DNA of 64,000 nucleotides from Dasypus novemcinctus (GCF_030445035.2 NC_080701.1:25760798-25824797), one strand, 5' to 3'. Counted from the stretch's first letter, positions 44,297-56,128 are shown. Notes: generated by a model from the sequence alone, not told the origin. A program made the numbers and translations.

Positions 44297-45217
44297 ATGG
44301 CTAATAATTTTTTATTCGTTCTTTCAGTCTATGTTTTTTGATTGGGGAGTTCAAACCATTCACATTCAATGTTATTACTGTAAAGGCATTACTTACTTTG
44401 TCCATTTTGTCCTTTGACTTTCTATAGTCATATCTTACTATTGTCTCTCTTTTTACCCTTCCTAATAATCTTCATTTCTATGCTCTCCTCCTATCTCTCA
44501 CCTTTGTTTCTTTTCCTTTCAGTCCACAGCACTCCCTTTATTATCTCTTGCAATTCTGGTCTTTTGGTAGCATACTCTCTCAGTTTTTGTTTGTTTGTGA
44601 AGACTTTAAGCTTGCCTTCATTTTTTGAAGGACAGTTCTGGGGTACAGAATTTTTGGCTGGCAATTTTTCTCTTTTAGTATCTTAAATACATCATATGAC
44701 TTTCTTCTCACCTCTATGGTTTCTGATGAGAGGTCAGCACTCAATCTTATTGAGGTTCCCTTTTATGTGATGCTTTGCTTTTCTCTTGCTGCTTTCAGAA
44801 GCATCTCTTTATCTCTGATATTTGTCATTCTGAATAATAGGTGTCTTGGAGTAGGTCTATTTGGATTTATTCTGTTAAGGGTGTGTTGTCCTTTTTGAAT
44901 ATTGATATTTGTGGCTTTCATAAGGGATTGGGAAGTTTTCAGTCATTATTTCCTCAAATATTCTTTCTGCCCCTATTCCTTTCTCTTCTCCTTCTGGGAC
45001 ACCAATAATGCATATGTTTGTGTATTTCACATTGCCATTCAATTCCTTGAGATCTTGTTTCTTTTTTCCATTTTTTCTCTTCTTTTCCAGTTCAGATATT
45101 CTATCCTCAAAATAACTAATTCTGTCTTCAAGCAATTCAAATCTGCTGTTATGAGCCTCTAATGTATTTTTAATCTCATCCATCATGTCTTTCATTTCCA
45201 TAAGCTCTATTACTTTT

Positions 45218-45708
45218 TTCTTTTTTAAAAAAAGATTTATTTTATTTATTTATTTCTCCCTACTCCCTTGATGTTTTGCATTTACTGTGTCTGTTTGTCT
45301 TCCCTGTTTCTTTTAGGAGGCACTGGGAGCCAAACCTGGGACCTCTGATGTGGGAGGGAGGTGCCTAATTGCTTGAGCCACCTCCACTCCCTTCTTTGTT
45401 GTGTCTCTCATTATGCTTTTCCTCCCCATGCCTCTTGTTGTGTCATCTTGTTGCATCAGCTCGCCACACCTGCCCAATGTGTCAGCTCTCTGTCTTCTTT
45501 AGGAGGCACCAGGAACCTCTGCTCCCTGCTTTGTTGGGTCTCTAGGTTTTTCTTCTTGTGTCTCTTGTTGTATCATCTTGTTGTGCCAGTTTACTGCACC
45601 TGCCCATTGTGCCAGCTCGTGGTCTTCTTTAGGAGGCACTGGGAACTGAAGCAGGGACCTCCCATGTGGTAGGCGGGAGCTCAATTGCTTGAGTCACATC
45701 CACTTCCC
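45218..45708 (-). mobile_element. DAS-like SINE, long form with repeated internal module
   Basis: A 10-bp duplication TATTACTTTT (45208-45217 and 45709-45718) flanks it. TTTAGGAGGCACTGGGA or a close variant appears three times (45,314, 45,501 and 45,630), so the body holds multiple copies of one module. Confidence 0.85.
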
Positions 45709-46228
45709 TATTACTTTTCTTCGTAGGCTTTCAAAATGTTCTTTATGCTAACCCAGTGTCTTCATAATATCCTTTACCTCTTTAGCCGTATTTTCCTTCA
45801 ATTCTTTGAATTTATTTAGGGGATTTGTGTGGTTATCATTGATTAGTTGTCTTATATCATGTATCTCTTCAGGATATCTGATTTGTTCCTTTGGCTGGGC
45901 CATCTCTTCCTGTATCTAGTATGGCTTGTAATTATTTGCTCATGTCTAGGCATCTGAATATGTTGGTGAATTTTTTCTGATAGTCAATTTCTCTCTCTTG
46001 CCTAGTTTTGTTTCCCACAGCTCTTCTTTGATTTTTGTTCCAACTTATTCTAAGTCTTTAAAATTGCCCAGCTTAAGCTATCAAAATCAGACCAGGGACT
46101 CACTAATGGGGCACAGATTTTTTTGTCCCAGGGGTTGGGCTAAAGATATGCCTAAAAGTAGTTTTTCTCCTTGCAAATTCCTGGCCAGTCAACAGATGGT
46201 GCTCATCAGTGAACCATTGCACTGAGGT

Positions 46229-46290
46229 CCCTCCCTCCCTCCCTTCCTTCCTTCATTCTTCCTTCCTTCCTTTCTTCCTTCCCTCCTTCC
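46229..46290. repeat. (CCTT)n simple repeat
   Basis: About 62 bases of CCCT/CCTT tetramers, placed where the tail of the neighbouring minus-strand SINE should be, so it probably grew from that tail. Confidence 0.9.
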
Positions 46291-46354
46291 TATTGAATCC
46301 AGGACCTTGTACATTAGAAGCAGGTGCTCAACCTGAGCTACATCTGTTCCCCAG
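46291..46354 (-). mobile_element. DAS-like SINE, short form, partial
   Basis: The minus-strand reading GGGGAACAGATGTAGCTCAG runs to GGTCCTGGATTCAATA. The tail position is taken by the CCTT repeat. Confidence 0.75.
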
Positions 46355-46379
46355 TGAGAATTGGTTTTTTCATTTGTTT

Positions 46380-46470
46380 GTTTGGGTTTTTTAGAAGGTA
46401 CCAGGGACTGCACCTGGAACATTGTACCTGGAATCAGGCCTTCAACCACTTGGGCTACATCTGCTTCTGG
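46380..46470 (-). mobile_element. DAS-like SINE, short form
   Basis: The minus-strand head AGCAGATGTAGCCCAAGTGG, the B-box region diverged, and the end GGTACCTTCTAAAAAACCCA. Confidence 0.75.
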
Positions 46471-47953
46471 AGGTGTTTCTTTCAACCTCTACTTTTTTTA
46501 TGCTTCTGGTCTGGCCAAAGTGAAGATTCAAAGCAGGCTCTATTGGCTGAATTCACTGAAGAGGAGCCTCTGACTCACTCTCTCTCTCCCCTTGTAACAG
46601 CTGACAAGGAGGAAGTAGTCTGCTTCTCTCTCAGTTGGCTCAGCGAGCCAGGGGTTTTATCTAGGCTTAAGGTCTTGAGAGGGAGGATGGGAGCCCTTCT
46701 CGGCTGCTGCAGGTGTTGGGTAACTCACGTTTGTTGTTTGGGTTCTTTGTCTCACTGTCTCTTGCCCTCCTGGGAGTTGCATAGCACTGTTCTGGTCTGC
46801 TGACCCCCAAAGCAGGTCCCTCAGATAGCATTGGTCCTTTCTTCATTGTTTTTGTTAGAGAGTTGAGCCCTGCATGCCTACTCTGATGCCATCTTCCTGG
46901 AACTCCAAAAAGAAATGTTTTAATCTAATTCATTCCTATGGGTGTGAGGCCCTTTTGACTGGATTACACCAGTGAGGCATGATTTATGTTGAGTTTCCAC
47001 CCTCACACTGGGTCTGCTCTAAAGGGACACACAGGAACTCAGACAGACAGAAGAAAGAGGGAGTCAGCATATTTGATGCTGCCATATTAGAGAGAGGATT
47101 GCTTAAGCACAAATCCCCCAAGAGGCTGGGCCCATGGAGCAGCTCGAGAGAGACCATGAGCTTAGAGGGAAAGGAGAGACCCAGGCAGAGATAAGCAGCC
47201 ATCTTGCTTCAGCACACGAAATGTGCCCAGCTCAACAGTAGCTGACTGTGGTGAGAGAGCATCACTGATGGTGCCTTGGTTTGGACTTTTCATGGCTTTG
47301 AAACTGTAAACTTTTACCCCAAATAAATCACCTTTATAAAAGTCATCCCATTTCTGGTACTTCGCATCAGCACTCCTTTGGCAAACTAAAACAGATTGTT
47401 TATCTTTTTGTTGATGAGATGTAGAATTTCTTTATATCTCTAGATAGTAAACCCTTATTTGATGTGGATTCCAAATATTTTCTCCTCCTCTGTAGTTTGT
47501 CTTTTTACTTTCATGATGAAGCCCTTTGGTGCACAAGTTTTTTTTTTCAATTTTGATGAAGTCCCATTTATTTTTTGTTACTGCTGCTTGTGCTTTTGGT
47601 GTAAAGTTTAAGAAACCATTGTCTAACACAGGATCCTGAAGATGCTTCTCTATGTTTTCTTCCAGTAATTTAATAGTTTTGGATCATATATTTAGGTCAT
47701 GTATTTTGAGTTGATTTTTGTATATGGTGTTATGTAAGGGTTCACCTTCTTTCTTTTGCATATGGATATCCAATTTTCACAGCACCATTTGTTGAAGAGA
47801 TTTCTTTCCCATTGAGTGGACTTGGCAGCCTTGTCAAACATCAATTGGCCATAGATGTGGGGGGTTAATTATAAAGTCTCAATTTGATTCCATTGGTCTA
47901 TATGTTTTGCTTTGTTCCAGTACCACACTGTTTTGTTAACTGTAGCTTCATAA

Positions 47954-48184
47954 TAAGTCTCAAAGTGAGGACATTTGAGTCCTCAATTTTGTTCTTTTTC
48001 AGGTGATGTTGGGATATTCTACCCAAAGTGATATACAGATTCAATGCAATCTCAACAGGCTTCTTTGCTGAATTGGAAAAGCCAAACACCAAATTTATAT
48101 GGCAGGGTAAGGGGCCCCAAATAGCCCAACATCACCTGAAAAAGAACAAAATTGAGGACTCACATGTCCTCACTTTAAGACTTA
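47954..48184. repeat. inverted repeat, 60-bp arms with 111-bp spacer
   Basis: The arm at 47954-48013 (TAAGTCTCAAAGTGAGGACA… to …GGTGATGTTGGG) is the reverse complement of 48125-48184 with about three mismatches. The spacer 48014-48124 reads as L1 ORF2 in the plus strand, opposite to the flanking L1. Confidence 0.9.
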
Positions 48185-48412
48185 CTATGTAGTGTTTTGT
48201 GTACAAGTCCTGTACATCCTTGGTCAAATTTATTCCTAGATATTTGATTATTTTATTTGCTATTATAAATGAATTTTTCCTTCAGATTATTCATGACTAA
48301 TGTATAGAAACATTACTGATTTTTGTCTGCTGATCTTGCTCCTTGCCACTCCGCTGAAATTATTTATTAACCCTAGTAGCTTTGTTGTGGATTTTTCAGG
48401 ATTTTCTATTGT

Positions 48413-48829
48413 ATTAGTCAGTGTTTTCTAGGGAGACAGAATCAACAGGGAATATCTGTCAACAGTATGAGATTTTATAAGAGTCTCTCAGGGACCGTGG
48501 GGAGGCACAAGTCCAGGTTCCTCAGGCAGGCTGCAACCAGGGGCTCCGGTGAAGGTCCTTGATGAGTTCCCAGGAGACGTTGGCTGTCCAAAGTCGGGCT
48601 GGAAAATTCCCTCTGAATGCTAAAATTACTTACCCTTTTAAGGCATTCATTTGATTAGATAAAATGTCACTCATTGCTGATGGCAATTGCCTTGGTTGAT
48701 TGTAGATGTAATCAGCCATTTATGCAATAACTCACTGATGACTAAAGCTCATAAATATCTTTGCTTGACCAAATAAGTGGACAATTACCTGGCCCAGTTG
48801 ACACATTAGCCTAACTATCACATCTATAT
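48413..48829. mobile_element. interspersed repeat, family not assigned
   Basis: It starts TATTAGTCAGTGTTTTCTAG and ends GGCCCAGTTGACACATTAGC plus CTAACTATCAC. I have seen this start and end in many mammalian genomes but cannot name the family. It interrupts the old L1 between the RT-region phrases GGATTTTCTATT and TATATACTGGATCATTTC. Confidence 0.6.
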
Positions 48830-50663
48830 ACTGGATCATTTCATCTGCAAATAGGGAAAATTTTACTTCTTCCTTTCCAATTTGGATGCCTTTTATTTCT
48901 TTTTCTTGCCTGATTGCAATGAGAGTGGGCATCCTTGTCTTCTTCCTTAAAGACAAGGAAAGCTTTTCGTTTTTTCCCACTGAGTATGATGTTAGCTGTG
49001 GGTTTTCATATATGCCCTTTATTCTGTTAAGAAAGATACTTTCTATTCCTAGTTTTCTCCATGTTTTTATCAAGAAGGGTGCTGGATTTTGTCTAGTGCC
49101 TTTCTTCATCAGTTGAGATGCTCATGTATTTTCTTCCTTTGTTCTATTAATATACTATTTCCATTGACTGATTTTCTTATATTGAATCACCCTTGAATAC
49201 CTAGGATAAATCCCACTCAATTATGGTATATAATTCCTTTAATGTGCTGTTGAATTCGGTGTGCTTGGATTTTGTTGAGTTTTTATCTATATTCACAGCG
49301 GTATTGGTTTGTAATTTTCTTTTTTTGTAGTATCTTTATCTGGCTTTGGTATTAGGGTGACGTTGGCTTCATACCAAACTCTACTGTTGGAAGAGTTTGA
49401 ACAGTGTTATGTTAATTCTTCTTGGAATGTTTGGTAAAATTCAACAGTGAAACCATTTGATCTGGGCTTTTCTTTCTCGGGAGGTTTTTGATAACTGATT
49501 TAATTCTTCCTACTGTTCTGATGAGGTCTTCTACTTCTTCTAGAGTCAGTGTAGGCAGTTTTGTTTCTAGGAATTTGTCCATTTTATAGGGTATCTAATT
49601 TGTTTGTGTACACTTGCTCATAGTATCTGTTTACAATTCTTTTTATATCTGTGGGGTGGGTAGTAATGCCCCCCCCTTTCATTTCTGATTTTAATTATAT
49701 GCTTCCTCTCTCTTTTTCTCTTTGTCAGTATAGCTAAAGGTTTAACAGTTTTGTTGATCTTTTCAAAGCACCAACTTTTGAGTTCGTTGATTCTTTTATT
49801 AATTTTTAAATTTCATTTATCTCTGTTCTAATCTTTATTTCCTTCCTTCTCCTCACTATGTGTTTAGTTTGCTCCTCTTTTCCTAAATCCTCCAGTTGTG
49901 AGGTTAGGGCTGTGATTTGAGATCTTTCTACTTTTTAAATGTAAGCATTTAGAGCTATATGTTTCTCTCTCAGCACTGCTCTGCAGCATCTGATAAATTT
50001 GGGTACATTGTGTTTTTGTTTTCATTGCCTCCAGATATTTCCTGATTTCGCTTGTGATTTCTTCTTTGACCCATTGGTCGTTTAACATTGTGTTGTTTAA
50101 TTTCCACATATTTGTGAATTTTCCAGTTCTCCCCCTGTTATTGATTTCTAGCTGCATTCCATTGTGGTGAGAGAAGCTATATTGTATGACTTCAATATAT
50201 TTGAGTTTGAGGTTTGTTTATGCTCTAACATGTGGTCTATTCTGGAGAATGAATCCATGCACACTAGAGAAGAAAGTGTGTTCTACTGCTGTTGGGTGAA
50301 GTGTTCTACATATGTCTGTTTGGTCTAGTTGGTTTATAGTGTTGTTCATATCTTCTATTTCCTTAGTGATCCTCTTTCTAGATGTTCTTTCCATTATTGG
50401 AAGTGGTGTATTGAAGTGTCCCAGTGTTAATGTAGAGCCATCTATTTCTCCTTCAAATCTGTCAATATTTGCTTCATATATTTTGGGACTCTGCCCTTAT
50501 GTGCTTACATATATATATATATACTTGTTCTGTCTTCTTGTTGAATTGACCCCTTTATCATATAATAAACTTCCTTGTCTCTCATAACAGTATTTGAGTT
50601 AAAGTTGATTTTATCTGATATTAGTATAACTACTTCAGTTCTCTTTTGGTTACTATTTGTATG

Positions 50664-50693
50664 GTGTGTGTGTGTGTGTGTATGTGTGTGTGT
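50664..50693. repeat. (TG)n microsatellite
   Basis: Alternating TG with one TA interruption, at the left (tail) edge of the next SINE. Confidence 0.9.
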
Positions 50694-51104
50694 ATTTATT
50701 TATTTATTTATTTATTTCTCTCCCCTTCCCCCCACCCCAGTTGTCTGCTCTCTGTATGCATTCACTGTGTGTTCTTCTGTGTCCGCTTGTATTCTTGTCA
50801 GCAGCCCTAGGAAACCGTGTCTCTTTTTTGTTGTGTCATCTTGCTGCGTCAGCTCTCCACGTGCGGCTCCACTCCTAGGCAGGCTGCACATTTTTTTACA
50901 CAGGGTGTCTCTCCATATGGGATGCACTCCTTGTGTGGGGGGCTCCCCTATGTGGGGGACACCCCTACATGGCACGGCACTCCTTGTGCACATCCGCACT
51001 GTGCGTGGGCCAGCTCCACATGGGGCAGGAGGCCCTGGGTTTGAATCCTGGACCTCCCATGTAGTAGGCGGAAGCTCTATCAGTTGAACCACATCCACTT
51101 CCCT
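50694..51104 (-). mobile_element. DAS-like SINE, long form
   Basis: The minus-strand head GGGAAGTGGATGTGGTTCAA, then GGATTCAAACCCAGGGCC as the B box, and an AAATAAATAAATAAATAAAT tail leading into the TG repeat. Confidence 0.86.
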
Positions 51105-51903
51105 CTCCTTCGTTTTTGTAAGACAGTCTCACTGGATATAAAATTCTTGCTGGCAATTATTTTCTCTCAGCACTTTAAGTATTTCATCCCACTGCCTTCT
51201 TGCCTCCATGGTTTCTAATGAGAATTTTTCAGAATTTTCTCCCTCTCTTCGATATTGGACAGTTAACTACTATGTGTCTAGCTGGATCTCTTCAAGTTTG
51301 TCCTGTTTGGGATTTGTTTGGATTTTTGAATGTGTATATTCATATATCTTGTTAGATTTGGGAAGTTTTCTGTGGTTATTTCTTCTAATATTCCTTCATC
51401 CCCTTTTTCTTTTCCCCTTCTGGGACTCCCATAGTGTGTATATTGGTATGTTTGATAGTGTCCCTATTAATATCTGCTCACTTTTTCATATTCTTTTTTC
51501 TTCCTGCTCCTCATCTGAAATCATTTCAATAGTCTTTTGTTTGAGTTCACTTATTTTTTTCTTCTGCCAGCAGAAATCTGCTGTTGAAACAGTCTAGGGA
51601 ATTTTTCATTTCAGTTACTGTGGTTTTCAACTCCAGTATATCTCTTTGGTTTCTTTTCAAATTTTCTACCTCTTTATGGAAATTTTCACATTGCTTCTTC
51701 ATTGTTTTCCTGATATACTTTAGTCTCTTTTCTATGCATTTTCCTTGATCTCTTTGAAGATATTAGGATCTTTTTTTTTTAAGTCCTGTATGTCTACAGT
51801 CTAGTATTCTTGGTTCATGGTTTCTAAATTTTTTGTTATTTCTTTGGGTGGGCCATTATCTCCTGTTGCTTTGTTTGCCTTATAATATTTTGTTGCACAT
51901 TGT

Positions 51904-51999
51904 ATGTTTTTTATTTTTTAGGTACCAGGACTGGGGATTGAACCCAGGACCTCGTATGTTGGAGGTGGCACTCAGTCACTAAGCCACGTCATCTCCCCA
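51904..51999 (-). mobile_element. DAS-like SINE, short form
   Basis: The minus-strand head GGGGAGATGACGTGGCTTAG, the B box GGTTCAATCCCC and the end GGTACCTAAAAAATAAAAAA. Confidence 0.83.
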
Positions 52000-52013
52000 G
52001 AGTTCATTTTTTC

Positions 52014-52133
52014 CATTTGTTTGCTTGTAGTTTTTTGTTTGTTTGTTTGTTTTTTAGGAGGCACTGGGGATCGAACCTGGGACCTCCCATGTAGGAAGCA
52101 GACACTCAGTTGCTTGAGCCATACCCAGTCCCA
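52014..52133 (-). mobile_element. DAS-like SINE, short form
   Basis: The minus-strand head GGGACTGGGTATGGCTCAAG, the B box GGTTCGATCCCC, and an AAAAAACAAACAAACAAAC-type tail. Confidence 0.83.
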
Positions 52134-52139
52134 TGTGCA

Positions 52140-52895
52140 TTTTCATATTTGTCAAGTGTTAAACTCCGGGATTTAGTCCCTGAGCTGTCTGTTCCTTAGG
52201 TTTACATCCAACTAGTGATATGACAGAAAACCAGGAGTAAAAACAAACAAATAAATCAGTGTGAAAAACATCTTTCACAGTCTTTGCAAATTGGCTCTGC
52301 ACAGGCTTGTGCTCTCTTCCCAAGTTTAGCCCTCCTATCAAGCAGATCAGCCTGGGGCAAATGTGAAGTGCAGGCCCCCCTTGGTCTCTTCTGGGCCTGC
52401 ATTTTGTCCTGGTCTGTGCTTGCATTTGGCCTTAGGAATTCCCCTGTTTACAGGGATTTGATGGTTCCCTTTACTCCCTGTGAAATAAGCTTTCTCCCTT
52501 TCTTGGGTGCTCTATTGTATGACGTAAAGCAGTTGATTCTTGGCTCCAGGAATTGAGCCCACTTCTCACTGACCACCTTCTCCTTTGTCCGGCTGCAGGT
52601 GAAGACAGGTAAGCTGGCTTCTGGGGTCAAGGCCTAGGGGAGGCCTCAGTGTGAGGAGGGGTTGCCAAAGGCTGGATTTCAGGACCACATCTCTTTTTGG
52701 ATTGCTGCCATCAGGACAGGTTTGTTCCACCCATCTCCATCTGTCCTGCTGGGGAAATGGCCTTTTTCTTTCTAACACCTGAAGCCACAGCTGTGAGGCC
52801 TGTGGCAAAATTGCTCTTGCTTTTTGGAGCTCAAAATTGGCCTGCTGGTCAGAGCAGGACGCTATGGCTATTGGGTGCATGGGACTTAATTTGTT
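52140..52895. other. possible 5' UTR of the old L1 or flanking intergenic DNA
   Basis: I cannot decide where the old L1 ends. No gene is recognised. A short stretch near 52,567-52,615 resembles L1 5'-region sequence only loosely. Confidence 0.35.
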
Positions 52896-52984
52896 TGTTT
52901 TTTTCAGGTGGCATCAGAGATCGAACCCAGGACCTTATACATGGGAAGCAAGCGCTCAACCACTGAGCTACATCTGCTCCCTAG
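52896..52984 (-). mobile_element. DAS-like SINE, short form
   Basis: The minus-strand head GGGAGCAGATGTAGCTCAGT, the B box GGGTTCGATCTC, and a short A-rich end (AAAAAACAAACAAA). Confidence 0.85.
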
Positions 52985-52997
52985 GACTTAATTTCTT

Positions 52998-53389
52998 TTT
53001 TTTTTTAAGATTTATTTTATTTATTTCTCCCTCCCCTACTTGTCTGCTCTCTGTGTCCATTCGCTGTGTGTTCCATGTCCGCTTGCATTATCTGGTGGCA
53101 CTGGGAAACTGTCTCTTTTTTGTTGCGTCATCTTGCTGCATTACCTTTGTGTGTGCGGTGCCACTGCTAGGTGGGCTGCACTTTTTTTTTTGTGGGGCTG
53201 TTCTCCTTGCGGGGTGCACTCTTTGTGAGTGGGACACCCCTACATGGGGGACACCCCTGCATGGCAGGGCATTCCTTGCACGTGGCAGCACTGCACGTGG
53301 GCCAGCTCCACACAGGTCAGGAGGCCCTGGGGGTTGAACCCTGGACCCTCCATATGGTAGACGGACGCTCTATCAGTTGAGCCACGTGA
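52998..53389 (-). mobile_element. DAS-like SINE, long form
   Basis: A perfect 13-bp duplication GACTTAATTTCTT (52985-52997 and 53390-53402) flanks it. The head is tRNA-like with GGGTTCAACCCC as the B box. The tail reads AAATAAATAAAATAAATC and then A. It landed at the head of the short SINE on its left. Confidence 0.92.
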
Positions 53390-53402
53390 GACTTAATTTC
53401 TT

Positions 53403-55134
53403 ACTACCTTCCTCCCTGTCTGATCTCTGAAATGAGAGGACCTGCAAGGACCATGAATTTCCAAAAGATCTTATTTTTAAATTTAACTCAGCATATACAA
53501 GCAGACCTTTTTAAGGCCAGGGATGAAGAAATGGGAACCTATGGCTTAGGATTTCTTGGTGATGGATTCGGAGGTGAGACAGGCTTGTGTCCTCCCCAGC
53601 AACACACACGCACACACACACACCCCCATACGTGAATTTGCACAACTCCACAGAGAGAAAGGCTTATTGCCAATTAGCCTCAGGAATCTGAGCCATTCCA
53701 CTTCCTTCAGACCTCAAATCAATAGGCTTGGCCCGATAAGCAGGGACGAGGGAGGCGTGAGCGGCGTGCAGGGGGTGCTGGGAAGCTGAGGCCTTTCCGT
53801 CAGGGGTTCTAGAAGCAGGGGACCCAGAGCCTTGCGATTGAAGGAGGTTTGGTTTCGCTCAGCAAAGCCTCCCCAGGAGAAATTTCCTCTAGGTTTGATT
53901 TAACTCTAACCCCAAATGACTTGAATCAGGCATGCAGGAATGACAGCTATCAGAGAGCAGTTAGCTTACGTAACGAGCTAAGAGAAAAGCCCTTTTAAAA
54001 CCTATTTTTTGGGACTGGCTTTCTCCTCCTCGCCCCCTTCGTGGCTTGGCACCTGTGTGCCGTGAGGACCTCCTCCTGGCCTCAGAGTGCTCAGTGGACA
54101 CTGTGCACCCACGGGGCTTCTCGTCAATGTGGACCGTGCAGGTGGCTGTCCCCCAGCCCTGCAGCCCCCGCTCAAGGCGCCCGCGTCAGGGGAGGGCTCC
54201 GCCAGGTGGTCTGTGGCCAGCTCGGACCTGGCCACCAGTGCACAGAGACTGTGCTCGGGCTCCTTAGAAGCTGCTTTCTATTCTCCTCCCACTGGAGTGG
54301 AGACAGGTGACTCAGGCCCCGAGGGTGGGACGTCACCACAGAGGGAGGGTTCTTGTTTGGAAGCTTCCACATTTCCTTGTCCGGCTTCCCTCTCCTCCCC
54401 TGGGCCCACAAGGGGCAGTTCCTGAGGGGCCCCCCAGCCAGTCTTCCTCCCACCCCCATTCCCAGGCTGGGCCGACTCCACCGCCCACAGCCCCCTGCCC
54501 TGGGGACCCCAGCGAGAGTCGGAGGGGCTTGTTGGGACCCAAAGGGACAGGCCGTGGCTTACAGGAGCATCAGGCCTAGCTGGCTCCTTCAAGGTGGCGG
54601 GGCCCTTCCAGTACCTCCAGGGCAAGCCTTCCGGGGATGGCCCCTGGTGGCCCCAAGGAGAAGCAAGCCTTGCACAGCCCTGACATCGCCTCTTCCCACT
54701 GCTGTGACTCGGTTTTGCTATTGGTGGGCCTCACTCTTCTCATCCACGAAACGAGAAGAACACCTTCCTCCTAGAGGTGCAGGCGTTTAACGTGGAGAAG
54801 TTCTCAGGTCTTCTGTTAGGTCTTCTCTCCTCTCCCCCCCGTCTTTCCATCTGGCACCTGCTTCCCCAACAGATGGAGTCGGGGATCCAGTAGATTCCTC
54901 GAGCCTGCCTGGCACACGCCAGGAAAGATTTCAAGCTGGCCGGGGCCCTGCATTCAGTGCAGACCTGGGCGCAGCACCCGGGTCCCCGGCCTCTCCCAGC
55001 ACTGACTGCCCACCCCACGCCCGGGGTTGCAGAGACACCTGCCCCCCGGGGAAGGGCCCCCACTGCTGGATGCCGGTCGGTATATCCGGGACCTCACAGG
55101 CAGACACTTTCCTGTAACATTGACGCACCTGAGG
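53403..55134. other. intergenic DNA downstream of NKX6-3
   Basis: I see no gene. A CA-rich microsatellite is at 53602-53624. From 54,000 onward the sequence is GC-rich and gives overlapping open frames on both strands that I take as chance. Confidence 0.5.
53602..53624. repeat. (CA)n microsatellite
   Basis: An alternating CA run with one CG interruption. Confidence 0.85.
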
Positions 55135-56128
55135 CATGACGGGGTTTCTGAAGCTTTTATTTTAATTATTGTAAGCCAACGAAGATGGGAAACGCTCAGA
55201 CCCTTTGGCACAGCATCCTCTCCGGCCAGCCTTCCCCCACCTGCCCCAGCCCCGCCCCCCCCCACCTGCAGGTGGTTCAGAGTCAGCCCCCCACCTCGAG
55301 TGCCAGGTAGCAGGGCCCGCGGAGGAAAGGGGCGGGGGTTTCCAGTGAGCCCTTGGCTCACCCCTCCCCTGCACCCTTCCCTGGCAGGGCGAGCTCTCCC
55401 AGGGCACCCCTTCCTCCCGGAGGCACTCTCTCGGAGGAGCAGGAGTTTCTGAGATCCTTTCAGCTCTGTGTCTGAGGCCCCTCCCCGCGCCCCATCCCCA
55501 GGGGAGGTGCCCCCCCCCTTCTCTCCTGAGGGTCCTGGGCTGGCATCAGCACCCAGGGGCGGCCAGGTGGGGGGGCCGTCATGTGCAGCGCCAGCCTGGA
55601 GCATTCTCTCAGGGTTCACCTGCCTCCAGCCCCAGCCTCGCCCTTTCCCAGCCAGGGGTAGCCCCCTGGCTCCTCCAGTCTCGGGGCACAGTGGGGAAAG
55701 GAGGCCCCCGAGGTCTTTGGTCACTCAGGGGGCGTCATCCTGGACTTTGGGGCTCACGGGAGCGTTTCTTCTTGGCTGGCATTCTCTCCCCCTGGGTCTC
55801 CCAGGTGGCTCTGGCTCCCGCGCAGTGGTCTCAAGAGTGGCTGCAGGGCTCCCCCTGCTCCCCACTTTTCTCCCGCAGCCAGAGCCTGGTCCGTTCAGCC
55901 TCCTGCGTGGACCAGGAACTGGCCAAAGTGGGGGGGGGGGCCAAGCCCCTGGCCGCGGGGCCCCAGCGGGGTGCGGGCAGGTGACGCCACCACGGGTCTC
56001 GGGTGGTGCTGGCGTCTCCTTCGCGCCCTCCAGCCGCGCGGGGAAGGGAAGGGAAGGGACGGACAGGCTCCTCGGCGCCGGGGGGGGGGCAGCAGGACGG
56101 GGCGGGCGGGGGCGGCGCGGGGCGGGCG
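55135..56128 (-). other. NKX6-3: NKX6-3 3' UTR
   Basis: About 1 kb, GC-rich, leading to AATAAA on the minus strand at 55161-55156. The extent is inferred from that signal and from similarity to the human gene length as I recall it. Open frames on both strands are a by-product of base composition. Confidence 0.65.
55156..55161 (-). terminator. NKX6-3: NKX6-3 poly(A) signal AATAAA
   Basis: The plus strand reads TTTATT. It is the first AATAAA downstream of the stop that I noticed, inside a locally AT-rich patch (TTTTATTTTAATTATTG) in GC-rich surroundings. Confidence 0.65.

Larger units (their letters stand above)
40674..46900 (-). mobile_element. second near-complete L1, internally deleted, inside the LTR-like element
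   Basis: Duplications AATTCCAAAAAGA (40661-40673) and AACTCCAAAAAGA (46901-46913), with one mismatch, bracket it. The minus-strand 5' end reads GGAAGATGGCATCAGAGTAG at about 46,897, a typical L1 start. ORF2 RT pieces lie at 43312-43620, with [14 protein letters not shown] and a degraded FAHDKILY in place of FADD. An ORF1 piece with ICIIGVPEGEEKG lies at 44875-45201. The join near 43,770-43,800 drops from RT straight to endonuclease, so more than 1 kb of ORF2 is missing. Confidence 0.85.
40636..47393. mobile_element. solo-LTR-like element, split by an L1
   Basis: The two parts, 40636-40673 and 46914-47393 (about 520 bases in all), begin TGTGGCAATTTGAAATTATT and end TTTGGCAAACTAAAACA, the TG...CA ends of an LTR. 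A signal-like AAATAAATC precedes CACCTTTATAAAAGTC near the right end. The flanks GGTTG (40631-40635) and GATTG (47394-47398) are a possible 5-bp duplication with one change. This looks like a solo LTR of an endogenous retrovirus-like (perhaps MaLR) element. No internal gene remains. Confidence 0.65.
38305..52890 (-). mobile_element. old near-complete L1, host of several later insertions
   Basis: The element reads on the minus strand. The 3' UTR and ORF2 end are at 38305-40635, ORF2 continues at 47399-51110, and an ORF1-like and 5' part extends to about 52,000 or further. The L1 frame joins collinearly across the LTR-like insert (GGGTTG at 40,635 to TTTATCTTTTTGTTG at 47,399). It is full of stops. 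The 5' boundary near 52,140-52,890 is uncertain, because the 5' UTR is not one I know. Confidence 0.75.

Noticed and set aside
54954..55724. 256-codon minus-strand frame near the NKX6-3 3' UTR
   Set aside because: No recognisable domain, low-complexity Gly/Pro/Arg, with competing plus-strand frames over the same bases.
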